In this document: positions 1 to 8,174 of the stretch, in pieces | How positions within the stretch are numbered: position 1 is the stretch's first letter | Layout of the letters: every line of letters starts with the position of its first letter | Origin: Clostridium omnivorum | GTDB lineage: Bacteria; Bacillota; Clostridia; Clostridiales; Clostridiaceae | Assembly: GCF_026012015.1 (NCBI RefSeq) | Contig: NZ_BRXR01000001.1 | Span: 1,334,001 to 1,398,000 of the forward strand | Direction: 5' to 3' | DNA: 64,000 nt | The notes under the pieces: model-generated | What the model saw: the letters and a program-made list of their open reading frames with translations, nothing else | Told to the model about the DNA's origin: nothing | Database searches by the model: none | Translations under genes and position numbers: made by a program

Positions 1-291
1 ACTATCTATTGTAGAAGGAAGTAAATCTGCTCCTCCCACATCTTGAAGAAATGTTAATAATTCTATATGTTCATCAATTAGAGCAACTCCTGCTCTTGGT
101 TGTGCTAAAGTTATTCCTGCTTCTTTAGCTTTTTTAAGCTTTAATGGAAAGCTCTTATGTTCTGGAACTTTCTTTAAATAATCTATAGCTTTATCTAGAT
201 CTACATCTTTCCCTGTTGGCCATTGTCTTAAAACTTGCTCCCTAGTATTGAAAAACTCATCATTGGTCCATTTTTTATTTTTTAAATCCAC
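1..291 (-). CDS. glmE: Glutamate mutase epsilon subunit (N-terminal part, runs off window)
   Basis: These are the first 97 codons of the large subunit of coenzyme-B12-dependent glutamate mutase. With the sigma subunit it interconverts L-glutamate and 3-methylaspartate, the first step of clostridial glutamate fermentation. The start is a GTG at 291, preceded by AGGAGGG. The translation begins MDLKNKKW. It carries the family-typical [16 protein letters not shown] at residues 64-79 and [12 protein letters not shown] at residues 86-97, where the window ends. It lies 29 bases after glmL and must be in the same transcript as glmS and glmL. The catalytic TIM-barrel part lies outside the window, so only identity, not integrity, can be judged. 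Confidence 0.93.
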   Translation of the reverse strand, partial: MDLKNKKWTNDEFFNTREQVLRQWPTGKDVDLDKAIDYLKKVPEHKSFPLKLKKAKEAGITLAQPRAGVALIDEHIELLTFLQDVGGADLLPSTIDS

Positions 292-320
292 TTTTTGACC
301 CTCCTGTATTCCTTATATAA

Positions 321-1712
321 TTAACTCAATTTTACTAAATATCTTTTCATAATTCTTACTGCCATATCTGGAAGCTCTTCTGCTAGAAGTCCCATTGCAG
401 ATAGAATATACGTTTTATCTAAAAGATATTCTGGATGCTGCGGCTTTAAGTAGGTTGGATTATTCATATCGAAGGTTCCAGCCTTCAGTATTTCCTTTGG
501 ATTTTTACTGTGAACTAAAACTCCGCCAGTTCCTATTAAATACTTTAGCTCCATTAAATCCTTACCAGTTTGAGTATAAACGTTTCCCATTGGGGTATAC
601 ACTGTTTCTACAATTCCTACATGTCTCTCCATAGCCATATCAGTGGCAACCTTAGCCATAGCTTCATCGAACTTTATTTCCTCTTCAGTTTGAGGCACCA
701 TTCTAATATTTTCAGATCTATATTTACAATTTTCTTCTACATTAAAGCTTTTATCTTGAAGGTATTTTTGAACTTTTCTAGTTCCAGCAGCTTCCCAAAG
801 TGAAAGCGCTGAATATCTCATTCCTAAATCTCCTTCAACGGTTCTCTTGGCAAATGGTTCTTCAAGTCCTCTTAAGTCAACTCCTACTTTTGTAGGTTCA
901 CCGTCAGCTAGAGAGTGAATATCAGTGGTAGCTCCACCAATATCTACAACTACTAAATCTCCAATGCCTTCTTCTTTATCACTGCCTTCACTTAGCACCC
1001 TTGCAGCTTTAAGCACTGCAGCAGGTGTAGGCATCAATATTCCACTTATGAAGCTTTCAGCACTCTTCATGCCTTTTGCTTCAACAATTTTATTCATGAA
1101 TATTTTTCTAATTTCTTCTCTTGCAGGTTCTACATTTAGATGATTTAATCTTGGCATTACATTTTCAGTTACTCTATAGTACATACCAGCTTCATCAAAT
1201 ATCCTTATGATTTCATCTTCTGCAACCTTATTACCTGCAACTACTATAGGAAGTTTTACTCCTGCTCTTGCAAGCATGTTAGCATTGTGAATTATGCAAT
1301 CTTTATTGCCTCCATCTGTACCACCAGCAAGAAGTATTATATCTAAATTTGAATTTTTAATTTCTTCGATTTCTTTTAAGGTAAGTTCAAAGCTATATAC
1401 TTTAAGTACCCTAGCACCTGCTCCTAATGCTGCTCTCTTTGCTGCTTCAGCAGTAAGTTCCGGTACAAGTCCTACAGCTATCATTTTTAGTCCACCAGCT
1501 GCTGATGAACAAGCAAGCTTATTTACAAACTCAACATCCTTACCATTAAGCTGTTCCAATAATTTCTCATAGGCTTTATTAAAACCTACCATAATATCAC
1601 TATCTACAGTTGTAATATCCTTTGCAGTAGCAAGTATTTCTTCATTTTCAATATCAACTGCAGTAAGTTTAGTATAGGTACTGCCAAAGTCTATAAGCAA
1701 ATATGCTTTCAC
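321..1712 (-). CDS. glmL: GlmL (MutL-type) ATPase-like companion of glutamate mutase
   Basis: This is a 463-residue protein of the GlmL/MutL family, unrelated to mismatch-repair MutL. It lies between the two glutamate mutase subunit genes. It has an actin/Hsp70-like ATPase fold: a phosphate-1 motif LIDFGSTYTKLTAVD near residues 5-19 and a phosphate-2 motif VVDIGGATTDIH near residue 250. The family is thought to maintain or reactivate the B12 enzyme, by analogy with other reactivases; that role is inference. I chose the GTG at 1712 because AGGAGTGAT sits just upstream and overlaps the alternative ATG at 1730. Its order between glmS and glmE matches the classical C. tetanomorphum and C. cochlearium cluster. 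Confidence 0.93.
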   Translation of the reverse strand: MKAYLLIDFGSTYTKLTAVDIENEEILATAKDITTVDSDIMVGFNKAYEKLLEQLNGKDVEFVNKLACSSAAGGLKMIAVGLVPELTAEAAKRAALGAGARVLKVYSFELTLKEIEEIKNSNLDIILLAGGTDGGNKDCIIHNANMLARAGVKLPIVVAGNKVAEDEIIRIFDEAGMYYRVTENVMPRLNHLNVEPAREEIRKIFMNKIVEAKGMKSAESFISGILMPTPAAVLKAARVLSEGSDKEEGIGDLVVVDIGGATTDIHSLADGEPTKVGVDLRGLEEPFAKRTVEGDLGMRYSALSLWEAAGTRKVQKYLQDKSFNVEENCKYRSENIRMVPQTEEEIKFDEAMAKVATDMAMERHVGIVETVYTPMGNVYTQTGKDLMELKYLIGTGGVLVHSKNPKEILKAGTFDMNNPTYLKPQHPEYLLDKTYILSAMGLLAEELPDMAVRIMKRYLVKLS

Positions 1713-1755
1713 ATCTATCACTCCTAGCATATCCTATATATTTGGTATATTAGGA

Positions 1756-2160
1756 TTACTGTCCTATATCTTCTCTTAAATCTCTTATAGCAATTTCAGT
1801 TGATGTTCCTGGTCCATATACTCTGTCAAAACCCATTTCTATAAATCTCTTATGAACATCTTCCCAATTTTGCTTTCCAACAACGATGTTTCCACCTACA
1901 TATAGTTTGATTCCCTTTAATCCTGCTTCATCACATTTTTCTCTTAGACCTCTGCAGTCGATTTCGCCATGGCCATAAAGTGAAGATACTAATATTGCAT
2001 CAGCACTAGTTTCAACCGCTGCATTTATAAAGTCTTCTTGTGGTGATAAAACTCCAATATTTACCACATTGTAGCCAGCTTCAGTTAATGCATAATCAAG
2101 TATTTTGTTTCCAACAGCGTGGCAATCTGCTCCAATTACTCCAAGGACTATAGTTTTCAT
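1756..2160 (-). CDS. glmS: Glutamate mutase sigma subunit (cobalamin-binding)
   Basis: This 134-residue protein is the small, B12-binding subunit of glutamate mutase. The signature DCHAVG at residues 12-17 supplies the histidine (H14) that becomes the lower axial ligand of cobalt, the DxHxxG motif. A downstream SSLYGHGE segment and a YVGGN segment complete the flavodoxin-like B12 pocket. The length equals that of known sigma subunits. The ATG is preceded by AAGGAGGG. It is the first enzyme gene after the GntR regulator and precedes glmL by 43 bases. I saw no cobalamin riboswitch upstream. Confidence 0.96.
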   Translation of the reverse strand: MKTIVLGVIGADCHAVGNKILDYALTEAGYNVVNIGVLSPQEDFINAAVETSADAILVSSLYGHGEIDCRGLREKCDEAGLKGIKLYVGGNIVVGKQNWEDVHKRFIEMGFDRVYGPGTSTEIAIRDLREDIGQ

Positions 2161-2215
2161 TATTTACCCTCCTTCGTACCAACTTTTAATTGATACGTTA
2201 TACATTTCATTTATT

Positions 2216-3190
2216 TTATACATTAAAATTATATTTTAATTCAACTAATCTGGATTTTAACACTTTTACTGAACCTTCATCCAAGCTATATAAGAATCTT
2301 ATAATCTGCTTATTTTCGGTATTCAAATGTGCTACATCATTATATCTTCCTGGAGATACTATAAGTACTTCCGCGTCATCAACAATTCTCTGCATTTCAG
2401 CTTTGTCTTTAGTATTTGAATACTCAATATCAATATTTCCAAGTCCAGCCTCTTCAAGTGCAGCTCTAATTCTAAATTTGAATTCTTCTGATATACATAA
2501 GAAACCAAATTTTGTTCCTTCAGGATATCTTGCAATTTTAACTATTGGTTCTAAATCTGGATTTATTGCAACTCCTAGTATTTCTTTATTAAAACCTTCA
2601 GTTAATTCGGTAACTTCATTTACATGATTAAAAGTAGCTATTATAACTTGAGACTTTTCTATTATTTCCTTTGTATCCTTGTCCATAGTTTGTAAATCCG
2701 ATACTGTTAAAGGAATAACGTTCATATTCGTACTTTGACTAAGCTGATTACTAAACATTTTAGCTTGCTCAGAGTTGCATTCTACATATACTGCTACCAT
2801 TTTTCTCATCAATTCTTTTTTCTCATTTACTCTGTCCATAACAACTTCTAAAAATTCATCTGTTGTCATGCCAGTTTCTATAGCTTCCTCGAGGCCCAAG
2901 TCAACAAACTTTACTATTTTTTCTTTTATGTTTTGTGCCTTCCACGGCTTTGCCTCTTCTGCTACAAAGGTGCCTCTTCCTTGATAGGATTTTAACACTC
3001 CTTCTTGCTCCAATTCCTTGTAAGCTGTACTTACGGTGTTTCTACTTACCTTTAGCTTCTCAGACAAATCTCTTTCGGTAGGCATTTTTGATCCAACTTT
3101 AAGGGAGCCATTTCTAATAGAGTCCATAATTTGCTTTTTTACCTGAATATATAATGGCACTCTACTTACTTTATCTAATATAATATCCAT
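2216..3190 (-). CDS. GntR-family transcriptional regulator of the glutamate mutase cluster
   Basis: This 324-residue regulator has an N-terminal GntR winged helix (about residues 8-75; it includes the PTERDLSEKLKVSRNTV recognition region and a GRGTFV wing). About 245 residues follow that I cannot assign to the usual FCD or UTRA effector domains; they have alternating alpha/beta character and may resemble a periplasmic-binding fold. It lies 55 bases upstream of glmS on the same strand, so it probably senses a metabolite of glutamate fermentation and controls this cluster and itself. A candidate operator palindrome and promoter lie directly upstream. The ligand is unknown. Confidence 0.85.
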   Translation of the reverse strand: MDIILDKVSRVPLYIQVKKQIMDSIRNGSLKVGSKMPTERDLSEKLKVSRNTVSTAYKELEQEGVLKSYQGRGTFVAEEAKPWKAQNIKEKIVKFVDLGLEEAIETGMTTDEFLEVVMDRVNEKKELMRKMVAVYVECNSEQAKMFSNQLSQSTNMNVIPLTVSDLQTMDKDTKEIIEKSQVIIATFNHVNEVTELTEGFNKEILGVAINPDLEPIVKIARYPEGTKFGFLCISEEFKFRIRAALEEAGLGNIDIEYSNTKDKAEMQRIVDDAEVLIVSPGRYNDVAHLNTENKQIIRFLYSLDEGSVKVLKSRLVELKYNFNV

Positions 3191-3218
3191 TTATCTCCCC
3201 CCAAAAGTATATTGGACT

Positions 3219-3234
3219 AATGGACTAATCCATT
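3219..3234. promoter_or_regulatory. Candidate GntR operator
   Basis: The 16-bp palindrome AATGGActaaTCCATT has perfect 6-bp half-sites and lies between the putative -10 and the start codon of the GntR gene. The octamer GGACTAAT is also repeated head to tail at 3214-3229. The position fits repression by autoregulation. Its use by this regulator is inference. Confidence 0.45.
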
Positions 3235-3244
3235 TGTCATTTAT

Positions 3245-3273
3245 ATAATACCATATTGGCACCATACCTTCAA
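3245..3273 (-). promoter_or_regulatory. Sigma-A promoter of the gntR-glmS-glmL-glmE transcript
   Basis: Read on the minus strand, TTGAAG (3268-3273) and TATTAT (3245-3250) are separated by 17 bp. It lies about 55 bases upstream of the GntR start and just upstream of the palindromic operator. Confidence 0.5.
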
Positions 3274-3341
3274 TAGATTTATGTGAAAAATGCAGAAAAA
3301 GTTGCAAATTTATTATTTTATCCTTCAAAATGAATTTTATA

Positions 3342-3381
3342 CACCTTGCGACATATTCCCCGGGCAATATGTCGCAAGGTG
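3342..3381 (-). terminator. Hairpin downstream of cwlD, probable terminator
   Basis: There is a perfect 16-bp inverted repeat (CACCTTGCGACATATT and its complement) around an 8-base loop, five bases past the cwlD stop. On the minus strand it is followed by an AT-rich stretch rather than a clean T run. Termination is therefore likely but not textbook. It may instead protect the 3' end. Confidence 0.55.
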
Positions 3382-3386
3382 AACTA

Positions 3387-4187
3387 TTATTTCCTTTCCC
3401 AAGGTAATAAGTATTTTTTCATAACTTTAAATGTGCTATTATCTCCATCATTTCTATAATCATCACCATATTCATCAAAATACTGCTTTATAGAACGTGC
3501 TAGTGAATCTGCAAGTTTCTGCTGGTATTCATTTTTTGCAAGTTTCTCTGCTTCCTGGGGATTTGAAAGAAAGCCACATTCCACTAATATACCTGGTCTT
3601 TTTGGCTCACATCTTAGTATTCTATAGTCATCTCTAGCTGGTTTTTCTATTCTATTATTATTATCTGATAGGTCCATTTTCAAATTTTCTTGGACCATAT
3701 GAGCCAATTTTTTACTATATGCATTATCCGTATACCATACTTGTGCTCCATAGTATTTGCTTTCTGGAAACATATTTTGATGTATGCTTATGAACAAATC
3801 ACAATTAGTATCTTTCTTTAACTTGCATCTGTTTGCTAAATCTTCTTTCTTTTTGTTTTTAGCTGTGTCTGAATATAAGCCTTTATCACAATCTCTTGTC
3901 ATAATTACTTCACAGCCCATTTCCTTAAGTTTTTCTCTAAGTTTTAGGCTTATTTCTAGATTAACTTCCTTCTCTACAATGCCGCTTTTAGAACTCCCTC
4001 CTCCATCTCTACCACCATGACCAGGGTCTATCAATATAATTTTTTTTGCTGCTTTTTTGGTATCTTCTCTATCTAATTCATTACCATAAGCAGTATTAAA
4101 CAAGATAGCCGCCATAACAACTATTGCAATAAATATTTTAAAATTATAATTTTTAAATTTAATGCACTTATTTTTTCTTTGCCTCAA
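3387..4187 (-). CDS. cwlD: N-acetylmuramoyl-L-alanine amidase CwlD (spore cortex)
   Basis: This is a 266-residue Amidase_3-family zinc hydrolase. In sporulating Firmicutes CwlD removes peptide side chains from muramic acid so that muramic-lactam can form in the spore cortex. An N-terminal hydrophobic segment (FIAIVVMAAILFNTAY) acts as signal or anchor. The zinc and catalytic motifs are visible in order: DPGHGGRDGG, the glutamate in KEVNLEISL, ISIHQN, and VECGFLSNP. The start chosen is the TTG at 4187, placed behind AAGGAGTGAT; the GTG at 4196 lies inside that ribosome site. In many relatives cwlD sits next to rpsI, but here an accessory cassette separates them. Confidence 0.92.
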   Translation of the reverse strand: MRQRKNKCIKFKNYNFKIFIAIVVMAAILFNTAYGNELDREDTKKAAKKIILIDPGHGGRDGGGSSKSGIVEKEVNLEISLKLREKLKEMGCEVIMTRDCDKGLYSDTAKNKKKEDLANRCKLKKDTNCDLFISIHQNMFPESKYYGAQVWYTDNAYSKKLAHMVQENLKMDLSDNNNRIEKPARDDYRILRCEPKRPGILVECGFLSNPQEAEKLAKNEYQQKLADSLARSIKQYFDEYGDDYRNDGDNSTFKVMKKYLLPWERK

Positions 4188-4274
4188 TATTATCACTCCT
4201 TACAAATAGTCATTATTTAGTCTGTTCTTTTATCGAAAAAATAAATTATTTAAATTATGGAAAAAACTTTTGAA

Positions 4275-4310
4275 AAATAAAAATGAAGAGAGGAAATTTT
4301 TCCTCTCTTC
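4275..4310 (-). terminator. Terminator of the SDR / OYE-ADC transcript
   Basis: On the minus strand the 12-bp stem GAAGAGAGGAAA with its complement is closed by a 2-base gap and followed by ATTTTTATTTTT. It lies about 120 bases beyond the dehydrogenase stop codon and isolates the cassette from cwlD. Confidence 0.8.
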
Positions 4311-4338
4311 AAGTCCCATTGTATCTCTATATAGAATT

Positions 4339-4419
4339 TTATTCATCAATAAATATGGTATCCACTGACACAGTTTTCTCCTTAATTGTATATAGGAGAT
4401 AAGCACCGCATGCAGCCAT
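4339..4419 (-). other. 26-codon open frame after the dehydrogenase, possible gene remnant
   Basis: An ATG at 4419, nine bases past the dehydrogenase stop, opens a 26-residue frame reading MAACGAYLLYTIKEK and ending in TIFIDE. No ribosome site precedes that ATG. An internal AAGGAG-N6-GTG would give a 10-residue peptide. It lies before the cassette terminator. It could be the tail of a decayed gene or chance. I do not recognise it. Confidence 0.2.
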
Positions 4420-4427
4420 ACTAAATC

Positions 4428-5204
4428 TTATACTAGCGATCCACCACCATCTACAATTACAAACTGACCTTGTACATAACTAGAGGCATCACTTGAAAAA
4501 TACAGTACAGTACCATTTAGTTCGCCCCTACTTCCTGGACGTCCTGCTGGATTCATGGCATTATATGCATTAAGGAACTGTTCAGATTTGAATAGTGTTC
4601 CAGCTGTCATTTCGCTTTCAAAAAGTGCAGGTCCGATTGCATTAACAGTAATACCATATCTTGCATAGGAGCAGGCCATTCCTTTTGTTAAGCCAAGAAC
4701 TGCTGATTTAGAAGCATTGTAGGAATGTCTAATAAACATATCATTTTTGTCTGCGATTACTGCATTAACTGAAGCAATATTTACAATTTTGCCATAGCTT
4801 CTTTCTTTCATGTGTGGAATTACATATTTGCAGGCAAAGAAGATTCCTTTTACGTTGGTATCAAAGGACTTATCCCATTCTTCTTCAGTCATGTTGTCTA
4901 CGCCACCGCGTACTGCTACACCTGCATTATTTAGCAAAATGTCAATATGCCCAAATGTATCAATAACTTTCTGCATTGCTTCCTTTACACTTTCTTCTTT
5001 AGTTACATCACAACCTACAGCAATAACTTTATGGCCAGTTTTTTCAATCTCAGCTTTTACTTCGTTTAATTTTTCAACACGTCTTGCAAGTAGCGCAACG
5101 TCTGCACCTGCCTTTGCATATGCAAGAGCAGCATCTGCTCCAAGGCCTGAACTAGCTCCAGTTACTACAGCAACTTTTCCTGTTAAGTCAAACATATTCT
5201 CCAT
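4428..5204 (-). CDS. Short-chain dehydrogenase/reductase (SDR)
   Basis: This is a 258-residue classical SDR that interconverts an alcohol and a ketone using NAD(P). The nucleotide motif TGASSGLG begins near residue 15, NNAG is near residue 91, and the catalytic Ser is in NIASVNAV. The Tyr-Lys pair is in YNASKSA rather than the more common YxASK with adjacent Gly. R42-R43 after the second beta strand (LLARRVEK) would favour NADP, though this is only suggestive. The closest general likeness is to gluconate 5-dehydrogenase and 3-oxoacyl-ACP reductase types, so the substrate is unknown. It lies 57 bases downstream of the flavoenzyme fusion and shares its transcript and terminator, suggesting consecutive steps. 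Confidence 0.88.
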   Translation of the reverse strand: MENMFDLTGKVAVVTGASSGLGADAALAYAKAGADVALLARRVEKLNEVKAEIEKTGHKVIAVGCDVTKEESVKEAMQKVIDTFGHIDILLNNAGVAVRGGVDNMTEEEWDKSFDTNVKGIFFACKYVIPHMKERSYGKIVNIASVNAVIADKNDMFIRHSYNASKSAVLGLTKGMACSYARYGITVNAIGPALFESEMTAGTLFKSEQFLNAYNAMNPAGRPGSRGELNGTVLYFSSDASSYVQGQFVIVDGGGSLV

Positions 5205-5261
5205 TCTTATACACCCTTTCTTTATATATTAGATGAGAGATACCTCCCATAGATAATACGT

Positions 5262-8075
5262 TTAAATTCTGCCTGTTTCCATAAATGCTGTACGGTCATA
5301 ACGTGCTGTAAGCAAATATGGAATTACCTCCTCAGCTTCTACTTTTTCTATATAGCTTAGTTTATGAACTAGCAGACTATTTTTAGAATAAGCGCCTCCT
5401 ATAATTGTATTGATTGGCAGCTCAGCCCATGGATCATCTACACTTGATTTTAAATTCAATGACACAAATCCTGGTTCCCATGATTTATAGTTATATTCAC
5501 ACTGATTAGCAAGCAATGCCCCACTTTTAAAATGGGATACACCAGTTTCATCTGGCTCACGATGAAAGTGGAAATAAAAGCCTCCTCCAAACACCTGCTT
5601 TCCTGGTGCTGGAGACTGATAAAGTGCAGCAGTTAAGGGACTGTTATATTCCCCTAATTTCATGGTTGCTTCAACAAGCTGTGTGCCCCTTCTAGTTACT
5701 CCTGCAGTTACAGTATCCCCATTTCTTCTAATTACAAACTCTGCTCCAAGCTTTTTAGGAATACTTCCATTATCACGTCCACATTGTACTGCCATTTCAG
5801 CTCCTGGTCCTCCAAGTACAAGACCTACAGGATATAAGCCTAGTGTTTTACCATAAGTTGCGTATATACCTAGAATAGCTTCATAGTAATCATCTGAAAA
5901 GGATGGATTATTAACATGGCAGATAGACAAAGTAACTACCGGCATAGAAAATGGTTTTAGTGGTGGAGGAAGTATCCGTGCAATTGCTTCAGGATCAGTA
6001 AGGTAACTTATATATAACCCTTCTTGATTATCCATTAAAGAAACCTTACCGAAGTTTGAAATCTCATCTTTGGAAATTCTAAAGCTTGGTTCTTTGTATT
6101 TTTCTATAAATAGTTCACGTGCAGCTTCATATCCTGTGCGAACTGCTGGAGCTATAGTTCCCTCTTTTATTGCATCTCCTATTAATCTTACATCCATTCC
6201 CTTTGCTTTTAGTTCAGAGAGTAAAGATTGATCTGGTCTATTTCCAAGAGAAAGTACTACTGTATCCACGGATACATTTACTTCCTGGTGATTTTCTAGC
6301 TTTTCAAGTATAATACCATCTTCTTTAATTTCTTTTAATGAATGTCCTAGCAAATAGTTTGCGCCATACTTAGCTAAACGTCCACAGACATCAGCTACAT
6401 TTGTATGGTTTGCATTTGGGGCTACTTCATTTAACATATCAACGATTATAACTTTATTTTGTTCTGTACATAGATATTCTGCTGTTTCAAGACCAGTAAG
6501 CCCGGCACCAACCACAGCTACATTTTTTCCCTTAAGTGCAGCTTTACCTGAAAGTACAGCTTCTACGGTATATACATTATTACCATGAACTCCTGGTATT
6601 CTTCCTGGGATTATTGATGAAGCACCTGTGGCAAGAATTACAGCATCAGGATTATAGGACATAATCATATCTACAGTAGCCTCAGTATTTAGCTTCACAT
6701 CTACTCCAAGTCGTTGAAATTCTTCATTATAGTAGTCTGCAACCCACTGCATACGCTCTTTTAATGGCGGTTTCTTTCCAATATTCACAGTTCCACCTAA
6801 TTCACTTTGGCGATCAATAAGGGTTACCTTTACTCCACGAAGAGCAAGAGTCTGTGCCGCACACATTCCACCCGGGCCACCACCAACTACTACTGCAGTA
6901 TGTCCCTTAGTATCGTGAACAAGATTACCATACTTACGTTCTCTAGCAAGTCTTGGATTTAATGCACATTCTAGTGGCAACCCAGCAGCATTATATTCAT
7001 TCAAACTTTCAAAACAGCGCAAACAATTTATACATTTACGTAGTTCCTTTTCTCTTCCTTCTTGGACTTTTCTTCCCCACTCTTCATCTGCAAGCCATGA
7101 ACGCCCCATTGATACGAAGTCTTCTACGCCTTCTTCCAAGAATTTTTCAGCAACTGCAGGCTCTCTTATTACAGATACCCCAATTACAGGAATCTTTACA
7201 TGGCTTTTTACTGCTAGAATCAGATCGTGTCTCCATCCTTGAGGAAATGAAATTGGCTCTACACAGGTTGTTCCAGTTTCATATAACCCGCAGCTTACAT
7301 CAATAAAATCAATACCCAATTTTTCAAGATACATAGCAATTTTTACGCCATCTTGAATATGAATGTAGTCTTCAGTTACACCTGTTTTGTCAAGGAATTC
7401 TTCAACACTAAGTCTCACGCCAATTGGAAAATCCGGGCCACATTTTCTGCGAATTCCTTCTATGATCTCGGTAACAATTCTAAGGCGATTTTCAAAACTT
7501 CCACCGTATTCATCTTCTCTTTTATTAGTATATGGAGATAAAAACTGCTGCAATAGATATCCATGTGCTGCATGCAATTCAACTCCATCACAGCCTGCCT
7601 TTTGTACTCTTACTGCACCATCAATAAACTGCTGAATTAATTGTTTAACTTCATCTGTGCTAAGTGCCCTTGTTTCCTGTTTCACAAGTTTACAAGGTAT
7701 AGGAGATGGAGCAACTACTGGCTGTCCACCAAGAAGGGCAGAGACTGTTTCACGTCCTGGATGGTGCAGCTGAATAAAGACTTTACTTCCGTGCTTATGT
7801 ATTGCTTCTGCAAGTTTTGAAAGTCCTTCAATATGTCTATCCTTTGTGACAGATAACTGCCTCATAAGTCCTGGTCCATGTACATCATTTACACGAGTAA
7901 TTTCTGGTATAATGAGTCCTGCACCACCAATAGCTCTAGCCTCATAATAGGCTATCATATCTTCTGAAGGTGTTCCATCAAGGTTAGCAAGTCCACACCC
8001 CATTGGAGCCATAACCAGACGATTTTTAATGGTTACCTTTCCTATGTTTCCTGGCTCAAATAATTTCTTGTACAT
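5262..8075 (-). CDS. Fusion: 2-enoate-reductase-type flavoenzyme plus acetoacetate-decarboxylase-like domain
   Basis: This is a 937-residue single frame. Residues 1-340 form an old-yellow-enzyme FMN barrel, with LFEPGNIGKVTIKNR at the start, HAAHGYLLQQFLSP at 168-181 and DEYGGSFENRLR. C348, C351, C354 and C370 match the 4Fe-4S pattern of trimethylamine dehydrogenase and enoate reductase. Residues 393-660 carry two dinucleotide folds (VVVGGGPGG at 395 and VAVVGAGLTGLE at 519). Enoate reductases and BaiCD-type enzymes end here, near residue 665. Residues 680-937 instead resemble acetoacetate decarboxylase: YLTDPEAIARILPPPLKP aligns with the family's start, and GRDNGSIPKKLG at 766-777 keeps the Schiff-base lysine pair (K774, K775). 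The ATG follows GGGAGG. The likely chemistry is reduction of an activated C=C coupled to decarboxylation of a beta-keto acid. The substrate is unknown. Confidence 0.87.
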   Translation of the reverse strand: MYKKLFEPGNIGKVTIKNRLVMAPMGCGLANLDGTPSEDMIAYYEARAIGGAGLIIPEITRVNDVHGPGLMRQLSVTKDRHIEGLSKLAEAIHKHGSKVFIQLHHPGRETVSALLGGQPVVAPSPIPCKLVKQETRALSTDEVKQLIQQFIDGAVRVQKAGCDGVELHAAHGYLLQQFLSPYTNKREDEYGGSFENRLRIVTEIIEGIRRKCGPDFPIGVRLSVEEFLDKTGVTEDYIHIQDGVKIAMYLEKLGIDFIDVSCGLYETGTTCVEPISFPQGWRHDLILAVKSHVKIPVIGVSVIREPAVAEKFLEEGVEDFVSMGRSWLADEEWGRKVQEGREKELRKCINCLRCFESLNEYNAAGLPLECALNPRLARERKYGNLVHDTKGHTAVVVGGGPGGMCAAQTLALRGVKVTLIDRQSELGGTVNIGKKPPLKERMQWVADYYNEEFQRLGVDVKLNTEATVDMIMSYNPDAVILATGASSIIPGRIPGVHGNNVYTVEAVLSGKAALKGKNVAVVGAGLTGLETAEYLCTEQNKVIIVDMLNEVAPNANHTNVADVCGRLAKYGANYLLGHSLKEIKEDGIILEKLENHQEVNVSVDTVVLSLGNRPDQSLLSELKAKGMDVRLIGDAIKEGTIAPAVRTGYEAARELFIEKYKEPSFRISKDEISNFGKVSLMDNQEGLYISYLTDPEAIARILPPPLKPFSMPVVTLSICHVNNPSFSDDYYEAILGIYATYGKTLGLYPVGLVLGGPGAEMAVQCGRDNGSIPKKLGAEFVIRRNGDTVTAGVTRRGTQLVEATMKLGEYNSPLTAALYQSPAPGKQVFGGGFYFHFHREPDETGVSHFKSGALLANQCEYNYKSWEPGFVSLNLKSSVDDPWAELPINTIIGGAYSKNSLLVHKLSYIEKVEAEEVIPYLLTARYDRTAFMETGRI

Positions 8076-8122
8076 TTTTTACCTCCCATTCTAACTTAAA
8101 AGCTAATTACTTTAATGTCATA

Positions 8123-8151
8123 AGAATATAGGAAAATTAATAATTTCACAA
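8123..8151 (-). promoter_or_regulatory. Candidate promoter of the OYE-ADC / SDR operon
   Basis: On the minus strand TTGTGA (8146-8151) and TATTCT (8123-8128) are 17 bp apart, ending about 48 bases before the ATG. The -35 lies inside a CACAATGTG near-palindrome (8147-8155) that the divergent regulator could bind. Confidence 0.45.
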
Positions 8152-8174
8152 TGTGTATGATGAATGATAAAAAA

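Noticed and set aside
2161-3341. Cobalamin riboswitch for the glutamate mutase cluster
   Set aside because: The gap before glmS is only 55 bases and the region before gntR lacks a B12-box-like segment or multi-stem fold.
7353-7635. Plus-strand frames opposite the OYE-ADC gene
   Set aside because: They lie wholly antisense to a gene whose domains are intact and show no recognisable protein features.
5262-8075. Two separate genes (enoate reductase and decarboxylase) joined by sequencing error
   Set aside because: The frame is continuous with sensible protein sequence across the 660-685 linker, and no ribosome site or start codon in a good position precedes the decarboxylase part.
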